From Theobroma cacao (taxonomy: Eukaryota; Streptophyta; Magnoliopsida; Malvales; Malvaceae): a stretch of 64,000 bases of DNA. Below are positions 1 to 12,132 of the stretch, piece after piece. The stretch is from the NCBI RefSeq assembly GCF_000208745.1, contig NC_030858.1:13637761-13701760 (forward strand). The letters run 5' to 3'. The position numbers and the translations under genes are program-made. Below the pieces are notes generated by a model, which was not told the DNA's origin, ran no database searches, and worked only from the letters and a program-made list of their open reading frames with translations. Positions within the stretch are counted from its first letter, which is position 1. Each line of letters starts with the position of its first letter.

Positions 1-474
1 TTCACTTTTTCTTTGAATTTCCACCTAGGTTTTCTTGTTTTACCCTTTGTTCTTGTTTCTGGTTGCCTAGGCCAAATATGGTGAGAGAATTGAGGATTTA
101 ATGGGCTGATTTCTATAGAAAATAATAAAATAATCAAGCATGCCACGTGTCACATGCTTATTGGCCTAATTTTTTTTAACTTTTTGACTTTTTCTTCTTA
201 ATTTTCCTCCACAAATATTCTGGTATTTATCCAATCCTACCACAATTAAAATCCCTTGGTCTTGACAAGTGCTGAGGTGAAAAATTTACCGATTTGCCCT
301 CGGGGCTGAAAAATTACAATTTTACCCCTATACTCCGAAATATACCGGAATCACATTATTTCTACTTTTCAACCTCAAATAACACTAATATTGATCAATA
401 TTAACCAAATGGGGCAAAAATCATTTTATAAAAATTCCCGTTTAGTCCTCTAGTGGCAAAATCGTTTTATCAAT
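1..474 (-). mobile_element. Gypsy-type LTR fragment (copy G)
   Basis: The segment matches, by eye, the part of solo LTR E around 49690-50130: the same order of a CACCTAGG-type block, a short stretch with a CACATGG/CACGTGTC-like motif, then repeats of the type ACAATTTTACCCCTA. It carries no LTR terminus. It enters from the left edge of the window and ends near 474, where an unrelated degenerate repeat begins. There is no coding sequence. Confidence 0.7.
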
Positions 475-1421
475 ATTAAACACTCCCTTCTAACGAAGGA
501 TATAGCTTGAGTAAAAGGTTTATGCATGAATACAATATGTGTCATGTGTGTGAAGGAATGTACCAACCTTGAATCGATAATCTTACATCCATCTATCCTA
601 AATTCCTCACAATTACTAAAAGCAATAAATAAATAAATAACAATGAAACAATAAATACACCAAACAATAATGTACAAAATATATGCAAGAAATTAAAAGA
701 AACACTAAATTATTTAAGGCCCAAGATAACATATAATTAATCAATTGCTTGACTCTCTGAAGTCCCTAATGAAGTCTCCAATCTGTCGTAACGTACAAGT
801 TCGAAAACTCAACCGCTAGATGGGGAAAATTAAGAGTCACCACCAATCTTTTTCATCTAGGTGCGATTTGCCACCTATTAAATTTGTTATTCTCGAGGAA
901 GCCCTAAATTGATTTTAGATTCATCTAAAGAACAAGACTCAGTCTACATATTTTAAAGTTATAGTTCGGGAGTACAGTTATGCACAGAGAAGAATTAGCA
1001 CTTTTTTGACGTCCGTTCGACAAACGGTACCATTTAATCATATGCTATCCTATAGAAACCTTTATTTTTAAATTTATTTCATTGTGTTTCCTTAATTATT
1101 ATTTATTTACTTTATTCTTTATTTTATTAGCAAGTTAAAATATTTTATACAGTTTTACAAGTGTGACGTGCACATCATGATATTATGAAATGCATGGCAT
1201 AAATTCGGATAATGCCAAATGTAAACCTTGTATTTAGGATATTACCCTAATTTGCCGATCATGTAGTGGGATTCAGAGATATTCTCTCACCTAGGGAGTT
1301 ACCCCGAGAAACTCACATTCACAAGTTTAACGAATAAATCCCATCATTGAGGTAATCATTCATATTTAAAAATAATATTTTTCATGGATGCAAACCCTAA
1401 TACGGACGAAAGCCTTTTATT
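475..1421. repeat. degenerate LTR-like repeat (family alpha), left part
   Basis: AT-rich sequence without a credible gene. Part of it (about 740-1060, with blocks such as GGGAGTACAGTTATGCACAG and CGTTCGACAAACGGTACC) is recognisably shared with 30020-30460 and 41160-41470, so it is an interspersed repeat and probably a decayed LTR. A block near 1260-1350 (CACCTAGGGAGTTACC) resembles 2400-2470 further on. The LINE at 1438-2361 interrupts this repeat. The ORF at 450-677 on the minus strand has no recognisable content. Confidence 0.5.
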
Positions 1422-1437
1422 AAAGACATTCACCGAG

Positions 1438-2361
1438 TAGTATGGCGTATTATGAAATTATTAAGACAATTACATGCAGGCTCTCTTTTAAATCAATGGC
1501 AGTGGAAAGGTGATACAACCATAGCAGTCATGTGGGGTTTCCATTTCCTTCCCAAATACAGTGCTCCCCCTAAAATTATTCGTTGGATAAAGCCAACAAT
1601 AGGTGAATACAAATTGAATGTAGATGGCAATTCCTGGAATGGTCAAAATGCAGCAAGTGGAGGGGTACTCCACGATCACACAAGTAAACTCGTTTTTGGT
1701 TTCTTGGAGAATATCAAGCCTTGTAATTTTTTGCAGGTGGAACTACATGCTTTACTTCGAGGGCTACTTTTATGCTAAGAACGACATATTGATAACCTGT
1801 GGATAGAAATGGATGCACTGGTGATCATTCAGATGATTCTGCAATCTCAGAAAGGATCCCATGATATACGATATTTGTTGGAGTCTATCAGGAAATGCTT
1901 GCGTAGTATCTCGTACAGAATTTCACATATCTTTTGTGAAGGTAACCAAGCAGCAAACTTCCTGTGAAACAAAGGATATTCACATTAGGATCTTTGTGTG
2001 ATTACTAAAGTACAAGGTGAATTGTTTGGTATGCTTAAGCTAGATAGGCTAAATTTACCTTATGTTCGATTTAAATAATTGTAAAGGAGTAGTACTCCTA
2101 GTTTGTTCTTGCAACTTTTATTTTGATGTTTACTTAGATTCTTGTAAAAAAGAAGGGTTTTCATTTTATGATAGCATTCATAAATATGCACATAGAATGA
2201 ATCCTTTAACTTTAGGTACTCTTCTAAACTCTCCTCAATCTCATGTAATTCTAAAGGTTCGGTTTATGTCCCCCTCTCTACTATACTTAATTTTTTTGAT
2301 TTTTAATAAAATGACTATAGGGTAGTTGGGCCCTGCGAGAATTTCCAACTTAGAAAAAAAA
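1438..2361 (+). mobile_element. 5'-truncated LINE (L1-type) with 16-bp target duplication
   Basis: A non-LTR retrotransposon tail. It is flanked by AAAGACATTCACCGAG at 1422-1437 and AAAGACATTCATCGAG at 2362-2377, a 16-bp target-site duplication with one transition. It ends in an A-run (2354-2364) that merges with the right duplication, and it encodes an RNase H domain as plant L1 ORF2 proteins do at their C-terminus. Only about 0.92 kb remains, so the endonuclease and reverse transcriptase were lost by 5' truncation. Across the insertion the host repeat reads through normally. Confidence 0.85.
1452..2078 (+). pseudogene. LINE ORF2 C-terminal RNase H-like domain, broken
   Basis: One reading frame runs from 1452 to the stop at 2076-2078 with three internal stops (TAA at 1776-1778, then a TGA and a TAG in the last third). 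It has the order typical of plant RNase H-like (RVT_3) domains: LNVDGNSW with the first catalytic Asp, VELHALLRG with the Glu, and LWIEMDALVI with the next Asp. It continues to EGNQAAN, where the usual final Asp is Asn. The product would have cut RNA in RNA/DNA hybrids during LINE replication. No frameshift is needed, so the decay is by point mutation. It is certainly non-functional as a full protein because its N-terminal domains are absent. Confidence 0.85.
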
Positions 2362-2377
2362 AAAGACATTCATCGAG

Positions 2378-3086
2378 CCTTATCATCTTATTGGTGGGAC
2401 TCGAAGGTGTTTTTTCACCTAGGGAATTTTTCGAGAACGCTCGCCTTTGCAAGTTTCCTCAAAAAGTTCCATTATCGAAGCTTTGACTCATGCACACAAT
2501 ATGTCTACATGCCATGCATTTAACGAAGCAATGATGATGCGTGATGTGTTTATAAATTTCAATATTTGTTTCCTTTTATTCTCTATATTCATTATTATTA
2601 CGAGTTTACTATCTTTGAAAATTTTATTATTACTATTTATTTATTTATCATGAATATTATTATTTTATATAATCTTATACTTTTAAAACTATATATATTT
2701 TATCTATTCCCTATCGTATTTATTATTATTATTATTTCTTTTCATATTTTTGTTTGATTAGTAATTAAGTTAATATGTTTTTCATTTACTTAGAATTGCA
2801 AACATCAAGATTCAAAATTACAACTTTCCCATCATATTAGTGGGGTCTTAATTGAAATCCATAGTTTAGAAAAATTCATTTAGAATTGCAACTTCTTGCG
2901 TTTCGAATGAACATTCCATCATCGGTGCAATTTATATATTATTTCAGTGATTAATCTTATGACATCTCTTCAACCAAACCTATGTGACTTCCTATCTATT
3001 AATAGTGACCCCAAACATTGATTTTATTTTTAGTATTATTTCTTTACCTTCTTGTCCTTTGTATTTAGTTACAAATGTCTACTTTT
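2378..3086. repeat. degenerate LTR-like repeat (family alpha), right part, AT-rich
   Basis: This continues the repeat that the LINE interrupted. The block at 2400-2470 (TTTTTCACCTAGGGAATTTT) resembles the one near 1275-1350, so the host repeat had an internal duplication. From 2560 on the sequence is mostly A/T with TTATTA-type simple sequence. The small ORFs here are low-complexity translations. Confidence 0.45.
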
Positions 3087-3152
3087 NNNNNNNNNNNNNN
3101 NNNNNNNNNNNNNNNNNNNNNNNNNNNNNNNNNNNNNNNNNNNNNNNNNNNN
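3087..3152. other. assembly gap (66 N)
   Basis: A run of N. It abuts a TATATA tract on the right (3153-3205), so the gap probably reflects a collapsed or unsequenced dinucleotide repeat. Confidence 0.99.
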
Positions 3153-3640
3153 TCTATATATATATGATATATATATATATATAATATATAATAATATATA
3201 TATATATTTTAATTAACTTATCCCTTTTGAGAATAAACGTCTTTTGTATCTTTTTACTATATCTTATTTTTATGAGCAAATAAATTCTATTTTCATGGGA
3301 CTAAATACATTTATATTTTTTTATGTTTTTCATCTATTTAAATATATTATTTTATATCTAAATACTTTTCATCTTTCATTTATTTGAATCTATTTTTTAA
3401 CTACAAAATATTTATTTAATTTTCTTCATATATCTCTTTTTTCTTTTTTTTTACCTAAGTTTAAACATACATTTTCTTCTTAAACATATATTTTATTTAA
3501 TTAAACCTATTTTTTTATAGCTAAGTTTTTATCTAGTTTTTTATTTATAGCTTTGTGTTTTTTACTTTTATTTTTCTACTCTTAAACATCATGTAGTTTT
3601 TCATAATATTCTTTTATCTTACTTAAGCTAATCAAATACT
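3153..3640. repeat. AT-dinucleotide tract and low-complexity sequence
   Basis: TATATA-type repeats at 3155-3206 are followed by A/T-rich sequence with pyrimidine runs. No gene is seen. Confidence 0.7.
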
Positions 3641-4992
3641 TTAAACAACATATTTTCTGCTAAATATGTGGGCAAGCCCCAATAAACCCATCCATGGCAA
3701 ACCCATATAGATAAAAAGTAAGAGGCTTTACTTTACTGGGCTAGGAGTGGTCCTATGAGAAGAAAGCCTGAACCTGTTATGGTTTACTAAGCCTTGGCTT
3801 CAAAACGCCTCAAAATGGCGTTGTTTGACGTAGTAAAAAATGGTTTTCCTGGCTGCTTAAAACGATGTCGTTTCTTTCCTTTTCTCTTTGGTTAAAATCC
3901 TTTAGTATAAAATCTCTTTTTCCTCTCATCTCTCCCCATTTCCCCTCTTTTTTTCTCTCTCTAACCGACTGCTTCTCCTCCCTCTCTCTAAACCCAGAAG
4001 CCGAAAACTATCATTTTTCTCTCAAATAGAACCCTAGACTATCAAAGTCTTCAACCTCAATCGATTGAAAGCCCCCCAAACCCCGTGAATATCCTGAAAA
4101 AGAGGCAAGAACCAAAAAGGAAAACCCCTCGGGGTCTTTATAGTTCCAGATTTTAAGGCTTTTGGGTTATCTTTTTTGATTTTTCCTTTATCTCTTGACT
4201 GTGGCTTTGGTTATTGGTGGAATAAAGTTAGGGTCTTTAGGTTTTTTGTTTTAGGGATTTTTACAAGGTTTGTCTAAGGTTTTTCGTTACTGGGTTTTCT
4301 TGATGCTAGGGTTTTTGACTGTCGCTATTGGAGAATTGTTTCTAGGGTTTTTGTTGAAATCTTGCCTCTTTCTTATATTGAAAATTTCTTTTTATACGTG
4401 TAAAAGATTTGTAAATCCCTTGATTTTTGGCTCTGCTAGCCGTGGGATGCACTCCACAACTGATGGAGTAATTAGGTGGCCTCTGCTTGGGGGTCAAGGC
4501 ATTCCTAGCAAAGGCTTAGAAAATTTTCTATTTTTGGCTCTTTTTAATTTTAGGCCAATTAGCCGATTTCCAGGTTGTTCTTGTTTCCAGAATGTTCTTC
4601 TTGCCAACTGGTTTTAATCTTAGTTTACAATGCTTAATCTTGTTGTAGCTAATTTGATTTGTTTTAGTTCAAGTTTGATAATTTGGGCCTATTTGCCAAT
4701 AACAAGCAAAATTGTTGAATTAAGTCCAGTGTTAGCTTAATCATTACCAAGAACTGAATAATTTTATAATACCGGGACCATGCTTGAAGCATCAAAGTCC
4801 ACTAGACTTAAGTTAACTTTGACAACAAACTAATGACATAAGAAAGATAAGTAAATAAATAAATAACTAATGAAAAATAAGGTAACAATGGAATAAAATA
4901 AAAAAATGAAATGAAATAAAATAAATAATGAAAACGCATATAAACCAATTATTAATTTATTATATAAAAATATAGTGTCAACACACATATAG
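3641..4992 (+). repeat. LTR-like block with promoter-type sequence
   Basis: The composition changes here: GC rises, and AAAACGATGTCGTTT-like palindromic sequence (3858-3873) is followed by a TATA-type TATAAAAT (3906-3913) and then a long pyrimidine-rich leader (3920-4010, CTCTCTAAC-like). This arrangement is common in plant LTR promoters. The open frame at 4270-4617 has no recognisable domain. From 4740 to 4975 the sequence is A-rich. Solo LTR A is inserted at the right edge, and the flank resumes after it at 7913. Whether this is the same repeat as family alpha further left is inferred from adjacency. Confidence 0.4.
3859..3960 (+). promoter_or_regulatory. candidate LTR core promoter
   Basis: It consists of AACGATGTCGTT (imperfect palindrome), then TATAAAAT at 3906-3913, then a C/T-rich leader. 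It reads rightward. There is no gene directly downstream, so it probably drove a retrotransposon transcript. Confidence 0.35.
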
Positions 4993-7907
4993 TGTAAAGC
5001 TCGACTTTATAAAATACTTGACAGGACATACATGTAATGGATAACATGTTTGCATGCTAAAAGAGTCCCGAAAAATTTACAAAAGTCGGTATTGTACTTA
5101 GAGGTACAACAAAGTTGATTTAAGCTTCGAACTAGATCAAATAGAGATTAAAGGGTGAAATTGAAAATTTAACAGTTTAGGAATGATTTAAAATGGTGAT
5201 TTGGAGTTCGATGATTAATTTGGAGTCAAACCGAAAATTTCACTATCTAGGGGTAAAATGGTAATTTTACCACTCGAGGACAAAATGGGAATTTTTTTGA
5301 AAGCTATTGATCACATTTGACTTATTGGAATATGATTTGAGGTTGAGAAGTGAAAAATTGTAATCCCGGTATTTTTTGAAACATAGGGGTAAAATGGTAA
5401 TTTTACCACTTTAGTGGTAAAATTGTAATTTTACACTACCCGACACTTGTCCAGCACATGGATTTAATCCAATATTATCATGGAAAATTGAAGGAATTTA
5501 TATGGTGGAGAGAGAAAGCTTAATAGCTAAGAAATGACACATGGATTAATAATAAGGTGACATGTGTCAAGTTTATAACCATTTATTATTTAACTTTAAA
5601 TTTAGCACAAAATCAGCCCATTTTCTTCATATGGCTGGCCAAAGGAAAACAAAAGGAAGAACAAAAGAAGAAAAGAAGAACAAGAACCCTAGGTGGGAAA
5701 ATTCAAGGGAAAATTGGTGGATTTCAAGTAATCAAGCAATCAAAGGTAAAATTTCTTGATTTTGACTTGTGATCTAACTTTCCCATGCATTTTTCCTTAT
5801 TTTTCATGGTTAAATTTCATGTTTTCATGGTGAATTCATGGCTGGCCCAATGGGTATGGAGAGAGAATGATGTTGGATTGATTTGATTTCAAGTTATGTT
5901 AATGTTTTTAGTTAGTTAGTGATGTGTAGCAAGAAAAGCCAACAAGAAAAATTCATTTTCTCCCATTACCCATAAGAGGTCGAATTTTCTAGGGAGAATA
6001 TTGAGGCTGAAATTGATGATATTTCATGATATTTTGGTGATATTTGATGTTTGGTGAGGTTAGAAATTAAATGGAAAATTTTTGTGTGAAAATCTAAATT
6101 TTTGCTCAACGTATAGACATGTGTGATTATTGACCCGGGACTGATAAATTGAATCTCATTCACAGTCACTGAGGTAATTTAGGTATAATTGGAGTGTAGA
6201 AAGTGAGAAGAATTGATTTGGAGTTAAATTGGAGATTTTAGCTAATTAGACCGAGTATAGTGTGACTTAGGTCGAATATCACATTTAAACGATTAATCGG
6301 ACATTTTGCATTCCATATCATGCATTAGTCTAAATTAGTTTAATTTCGATTTAGTACCAATGTAGTAAGTTTCTCGATTTTGTACTGTGTCAAGGTGGTG
6401 AGTCCTCCGACAAGGGCAAGAAATTTGTACCCGAAGATCGATAGTTGGAGTACTATAGAAATTCGACTCCTGAAATAGTGAGTAATCTTACTATCGTCTT
6501 AATTATCTAAAGTGGTTTTTATCCGATTTTATGATTTTATGAAAAATAAGTTTAAATGGCAAATCTTTATGTTTTATAAACAAAATGTGTTTAAACAAAA
6601 TGATTTTATAAATTGTCTTGAAATTGAAAAATGATTTTGAAAAATAGAGTAATTAGAGACTACTGATAAGTTGTAAATTTATGATTTGAATAAATGGCTT
6701 ATGTTAATGTGTTGGCATGACTGGCTGGGTTGTGGTTTTTGTGAATTGTATGAATTGTTCTATTTTACATTTGCAAGCTGGGTAGTATTAAATTAACCCT
6801 GTCATGCTGTCAAAATTTTATTATATGGTGGGTATTGCTTGCTACAGTGGGCTGGGTTCTGGGGACTAGCCTATTAGAGGGGCACGAAATCCTGACATAT
6901 TTTACCTTGATTTGAGAGGCGAGTAGGGTAACTCCCGAGGTATAACTTTTGGAGTTCACTTCACGCCAAACCACCACATGAGGGGGAACTTGGCCAACGC
7001 CAAGGAACGGCTATATTTTCTAAATAAAAACAGATTTATGAGTATATAACTTTTTAATAGCCTTGGTGGACTCGGTTTGGGATAGCCCTCGGCCAAGGTA
7101 TCCTTGATAATTGAGTAAGAGAATAATTTTTGGCATGAACTAAGTTTTAAGAAATTCATAAGCCATGTTGATTACTCGATTTAAATGAATTGAATTTTAT
7201 TTGGTTGAAATGAGTTGAAAGATGATAAATTAAAGTATGATGATTTATTTTATCTGTCTCTATTTACTTGACTTTAGATATTTTAGATGGTATTTGTTTA
7301 CTCACTGGGATTTTATAATCTCACTACCCTCATTTTCACCCATTTCAAGCTCAGAATAGATTGTAGATAGCTGATCGCATCGAGGACTACCATTGGAATT
7401 GCATTTTTCAAACTGTAGGTTCATAGTCCTCTTTACTTTTGAATATTTGGTGATCCCACTTGTTACTGTAAATTAAATTTCATACTCTAGTTATCTGTAC
7501 TACTGTATATAGGAATTTATATATATTTTACTTAATATTTCTTTTATTTTTCTATTATATCCAAATAAGCATAATTTCGTTTTAAATGAAGATTTTAGAC
7601 TTTTAAACTCATTTTGATTATGAATTATGTGTTTTGTACTTGTATATTACATTTTAGCCGATTTCGAAATTTTTAAAAAAAATGACCAAAATACCCTTGT
7701 GAGACGAAAATTATTATTTTATTTGTTTTAAGTTGGAAACAGTTTAAAATCTTTTAGAACGTGGTAATTGGCAACAGTTACTCACAGGGGAAATGATAAG
7801 CTGATATTAAAGCCTTACGGGGTTCCGGTTGACATTCCGAGTAATGAGTGTTGATCGGGGCATCGCGACGATTGTCACGGGCTCGAGGGGAGTTTCAGGT
7901 TGTGACA
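4993..7907 (+). mobile_element. solo LTR A (Gypsy family), 2.9 kb, TSD TATAG
   Basis: It starts TGTAAAGCTCGAC and ends GGTTGTGACA. TATAG stands immediately on both sides (4988-4992 and 7908-7912), a perfect 5-bp target duplication around a single LTR with no internal region. Internal blocks shared with the other copies include GGGGTAAAATGGTAATTTTA (5249-5268 and near 5388), the AACGCCAAGGAACGGCTA block near 6994 and the AGGGGCACGA block near 6879. No open frame of note. It formed by recombination between the two LTRs of an integrated element. Confidence 0.92.
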
Positions 7908-7912
7908 TATAG

Positions 7913-9650
7913 AGTCCCTATTAATTAATCAGGATATACTTAAAGATATAACAAATTACGATGGTTAAGCCCTATCAACCTTGGACTGGTAATGGTTAAG
8001 CCCTCATTACCTTTTGGACATCCCTTAACAATGGTTAAGCCTCTATCGCACTTGGACATTCATGATGCATCATGGGAGTGGAATCAACGCCTCACTCTTG
8101 GAGTTGAATTTACACCTCACTCCAAAATAGTGACAATGGTAAAACCCTCATCATCTTTGGGTTACATACAAATATATCATATCTCATAACACCATGTACT
8201 CATACTCATATCATGTGGTATGTGGAAACTTCATTATGTACTTGGTAACATAGCCTTCAATAAGTACTTTTTATCATTTCATATAGTAGTGGAATTTGCA
8301 CCACATACTTAACATCATGGCTTTCAACATGTATTATTTCTCATATCATGGGTTATATGGCAATTACCTCACATGCCTTTAACATAATTCACATTATATG
8401 GAAATTCTCATTCATATGGTATGTGGCAATGACATCACATACAACTTAATACACATACATTATATAGTCATTCAGAACTTATCTAACATGTGGAATTATC
8501 ATCACATGATTATAACATCCTAGCATGCTTTAAGCATTTCATACATATCTCCTTGAAATGGTGGTTTTGGTGTAAAACACTTTAAAGGACTTGTCCCCCT
8601 TATTGAAAACTTATATATAATAAAATATTTACATATATATATATATATTAATTTTGAAAACCATTTTCAAAATGATTTCTCATCCACAAACACGTTTTCA
8701 CTTAGCAACACATTTATGAGAAACCATACTCATTAAATCATGCTTCAACTTTACATACTAAAATAGTTTGAAAGTGGTGGATCCACTCACCTTGACAAAA
8801 CGTGCTTCTAAGCCTTACTTTGTCAAACCTTGCTCGTTCTACAACATTCAAGCTCAACACAATGTATCACAACAATTTCTACCATAAATTTCCTATTTTT
8901 CCAACAAACCTATTTATTTGAAACTAACTGATTAAACCCATATTTTTGGTTTCAAGCCAATAACCCACAATACTTTAAACCAAAATCATATAACTTACCT
9001 CCACAACCTTATTGAAGAACAAAAACCCCTAAAATACTAGCTCAAATTCGGATTAAATGAGCTAAAATTGATAAAACCTTAAGTTAGGTTGAAATATTGT
9101 GATTAAAACCCCAAAAATGCCAAATCTTACCTTAGATTTGAGTTTGGAAGGTTGAATGGGGTTTTAAGTGGTTGGAGGAAGGTTTGGTGGTTGTTAGGGG
9201 CAAGTTGAAGGCTGAGAAAATGTAAAATAAAGACTTGGGCTCGTGTTGAGCATGTTATATTCTATTATGTCGAAAAGGTAGTGTAGTCGATTTTAAGGGT
9301 TATAAGGTCAACTGGGGCTTCTTAAATATTCAAGATTTTCTTGGTGATCTACCTTAGGGTCTACTGGGGCTTCTCAATTCTTTAATATTTTCATGCTTTC
9401 TACCATAGAATCGACTTGTAACCATTTAGGGTTGATCCTTCAAGTTCAAACTTGCTAAAATATGTTCTTTTGGCTTTCCTTTTTCAACCATTCCTTCAAA
9501 CATAATTCATCCATAAATATAACACAATAATATAGGAGAAATTACATTAAATGACAAGGAATTCTGATAGATAATCACCAGTAACGCATTATTCATCAAA
9601 ATTCAAGTTTTCACCTAATTTTAAAAAATGGAAAAAATTGGGGTTTCACA
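7913..9650 (-). mobile_element. older Gypsy LTR region (3' LTR, minus strand), interrupted by solo LTR A
   Basis: It ends GGGTTTCACA at 9650 and is followed at once by a purine tract on the minus strand (TTCTTTCCCCTTTA on plus, 9651-9664), the usual order of 3' LTR and polypurine tract. The truncated integrase end of the same element follows (9707-9955). Its left limit is not clear because solo LTR A was inserted there. It has internal direct repeats at 7961-8165 and many CATATGG/CACAT motifs at 8180-8540. Confidence 0.55.
7961..8165. repeat. direct repeats with ATGGTTAAGCCC core
   Basis: Four units begin at 7961, 7992, 8031 and 8135 with ATGGTTAAGCC or ATGGTAAAACC and continue with a variable CTCATCACCTTTGGAC-like stretch. 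The first three are 31 to 39 bp apart; the last follows after a diverged stretch. It lies inside the old LTR. Confidence 0.6.
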
Positions 9651-9665
9651 TTCTTTCCCCTTTAA
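9651..9665 (-). other. polypurine tract of the old Gypsy element
   Basis: On the minus strand this reads TAAAGGGGAAAGAA directly before the LTR start TGTGAAACCCC. It is the primer site for plus-strand DNA synthesis in LTR retrotransposons. Confidence 0.6.
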
Positions 9666-9706
9666 GAAAACTTGTCTTTGAATTAATATAAACATAATAG
9701 CCTAAG

Positions 9707-9955
9707 CTACTTAAATAAATGTGGGTACTTTGCCCTTCTCTCATATTCAAGCTCTCACATCACCTCCTCACTATAGTGATTTCGCTTGTTCACTTTTACC
9801 GAGGCTATCTCTTTAGAGTGAAGTTTCTTAACTTGCCTATCCAATATGGCTATAAACTCCTCTACATAACTCAAGTCATTCTACGATGGAATGGTCTCAT
9901 GTTGGATCATATGAGACAGATCTGGGGGCTACTTCTTATGTTAGTATGAGCCCTA
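9707..9955 (-). pseudogene. Gypsy integrase C-terminal tail, fragment with stops
   Basis: Read on the minus strand, one frame gives PDLSHMIQHETIP, then a stop, NDLSYVEEFIAILDRQVKKL, then SKEIASVKV, and finishes with RAKYPHLF before its stop at 9707-9709. This matches the C-terminal region of plant Gypsy polyproteins, where a short chromo-like segment ends in a YPHLF motif; the related tail of the element at 21818-30019 ends the same way. Three internal stops are visible, one of them at the Trp codon expected in a TWELE motif. Everything upstream of the tail has been lost or replaced. It is dead. Confidence 0.75.
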
Positions 9956-10059
9956 CAAGCCAATTTCTAGTTGTATGGGAATCATAATTTGAGATATTTG
10001 TGTATGACATTTTATTACTTATAATAATTTACATGAGCCATGGCCTACCTCCACCAAGA

Positions 10060-10560
10060 CCACAGCCTCGACCAATTAATTTTCAGAAATCATAATTGCT
10101 CTAGGACTACTATAGTGCTATAATTTCGACAAGATTTTTTACAAACTTCCAAAGAAAATTGGGTGAAGTGGTAAACATAAAAGTTGTATACTTTTCTCTT
10201 AGCTTTCCAATGGTCTAATAGTTATCTCATTTGGAGTTCGGTAGAAAGAGTTATGATCATAATACCAAGACATGTGCAGTGAAAACCTACACTTCAAAAT
10301 TGCTTTCCTTCTTCCATTAAAATTCTTCTTTCATTAAACACATACAAAAGAACGAATAAATCAACAACAACTTATCTTAATCACATTAACATCAAATTAA
10401 GTATAAAATTAACTAAGATTATATTGACTTTCCTAAATTAACTAATTTAAAATAATTTAAATAAAACCTACTAATTTCTATGCATTACTACTTGAACTAA
10501 GCTAAATTACTATCAAAATTAAGCTCAAATAATTTTATATCATAGAGTTATTAGTATTCT
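10060..10560 (-). repeat. dispersed LTR-like repeat (family beta), minus copy
   Basis: Its reverse complement matches 32834-33330 over about 500 bp. Shared blocks include CTTAGCTTTCCAATGGTC near 10200, AGACATGTG near 10270 and the TTTCTATGCATTACTAC block at 10480. A further partial copy of the middle block lies at 34930-35210. No gene. Confidence 0.7.
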
Positions 10561-10834
10561 TACTCTTAAAATCAAATCTTACCTAAAATCATCCTCGAGC
10601 ATTAATTTCACTATCAATATTTTACCTTTATCCATTTTATTCTATGAAAGACCATTTTAATTGGATTTAATTGAGTTGAATACCTGATTAAATTCACTAC
10701 CATACCAAAAAATAGTAAAAAAAATATATCAATTGAAATCTACACAACTATACCAATTTCAAAAGCCAAAGTCCTAAAGCAAATAAGCATTATGCTATCT
10801 ATAAACAAAACTCATGAAAAAGGACATAATACGT
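10561..10834. other. AT-rich sequence, nothing recognised
   Basis: No open frame, RNA gene or repeat boundary could be supported here. Confidence 0.5.
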
Positions 10835-11210
10835 AAAAAAAGTCGTTGAACTATTCAAGAAAATTTAAATAAGCCTTTATTCTTTGTTGCATACAATCAA
10901 GCTCTTATACTTTTATTGTGAGTCAAATAAGCCCTAATGACCAAAAATTGATTGACTATCGTTATTCATGACGTCACTTGTCATTTTATACCATTTGATG
11001 TTGATGTAACATGTTGATATGCTGTAATAGATTACAACATGACATGTTGATATGTCATGATAACATGGTCACATAACATTTTTCACTTTTCACATCAATG
11101 TCATGTCAACGTCACCTAGATATAAAAATGACAAGTAATATTTTAATTACTAATAGTTAATCAATCGTTAGTCATAAAGACTTATTTCATCTAAAATAAA
11201 AGTACATGAT
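10835..11210. mobile_element. palindromic MITE-like element, truncated copy
   Basis: It starts AAAAAAGTCGTTGAACTATT. The left half (ATAAGCC..., GAGTCAAATAAGCCC) reappears inverted in the right half (GACTTATTTCATCTAAAATA), with a centre rich in CATGTTGATATG palindromes. It is the same family as 59846-60252. The right terminal inverted repeat stops at about 11210, where the LTR-like arm starts, and its missing end is not found on the far side at 17931. It is non-coding. Confidence 0.6.
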
Positions 11211-12132
11211 TGTTGGTCCCAAAAGGAGTGCTAAAGGGAGGTGAATGGCACCTTAAAAATATTTTTGAGGGTTGTTTTTGAAATTTAAATTTCATTTAGA
11301 AGATTTAGATGGATGGTTAAGAACTCGTGAAGGTTAATGAACACCAAGTCAAGAAAAGTTAAGAGAAGTGGACAAAACATAATATTTATAGTGGTTCGGT
11401 CTGTTTGACCTACATATACTACCTTGATCTTCCCAATCAATGGTTTTCAACCCAACTAGTGGAATTAGCAGCTTATACCAAGCTTTTACAAGGTGAGTTT
11501 TTAACCTAAGGTCTAAACCTTTTCCAGTAAATCCTAAGTTTACCTTAGCTTAGACTACCCTTAGAGTGTCTCGCTCACTCTAAAAAAACAAGAAATAGAA
11601 GATAAAATGAGGTACAAATGATCACCTAACTGATCTAAGTTGTACAAGCTTCAGCACAAACACTTTTACAAATATAGGAGTGGAATACAAGTGTAAAGAG
11701 AAGGTTTTTAGTCTTTTAAGCTCAAAATCACTCTTGGTAGCTTCTTTCTTACTTCTTTGACTGTTAGAGGTTCAATTTATACTTAGGGAGTCAAATTAGC
11801 TGTTAGAGATAGTCTCTAGCCATTAGGAATAACTCTGATACCATTTTAGCCGTTACTTTATCTTCTAGCATTTAAATTTAAATGCACAGATAGAGTTCCA
11901 TTAATTGGTTTCAGGTAGGCTCTAACTGATTAGCCCTTCTCTAACTTGCATTGTCTTGTAACTCTGTTCACTATGTTAAACAATTAAAGAGACTCTAATC
12001 GATTAAAAAATCTCTATTTTCAAAGTTTTCTATCTACTAAACTTCCTTTAATTGGTTAACCCTCCTTTTAACTGATTAAAGCATATCTCCCTTCATCTTT
12101 AATTGATTAAAATATACTTTAACCATTTAAAA
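11211..12132 (+). repeat. left arm of long inverted repeat (LTR-like), part 1
   Basis: It begins TGTTGGTCCCAAAAGGAGTG and contains a GTGGTTCGGTCTGTTTGACC block. The reverse complement of this stretch is found at about 17330-17930 with many transitions. The sequence style (TGTTGGTCCC start, GGGAGGTGAATGGC block, GTGGTTCGG block) is like that of LTRs of some plant Copia elements; this is recollection, not a search result. The arm is split by solo LTR B and resumes at 15243. Its second half has repeated TTAATTGATTAA-like palindromes. Confidence 0.7.

Noticed and set aside
4270..4617. 115-codon frame in the LTR-like block
   Set aside because: No domain, Phe/Leu/Gly-rich, no start context, and it lies in repeat sequence.
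9719..9949. 76-codon frame on the plus strand
   Set aside because: It is the antisense shadow of the Gypsy integrase tail read on the minus strand.
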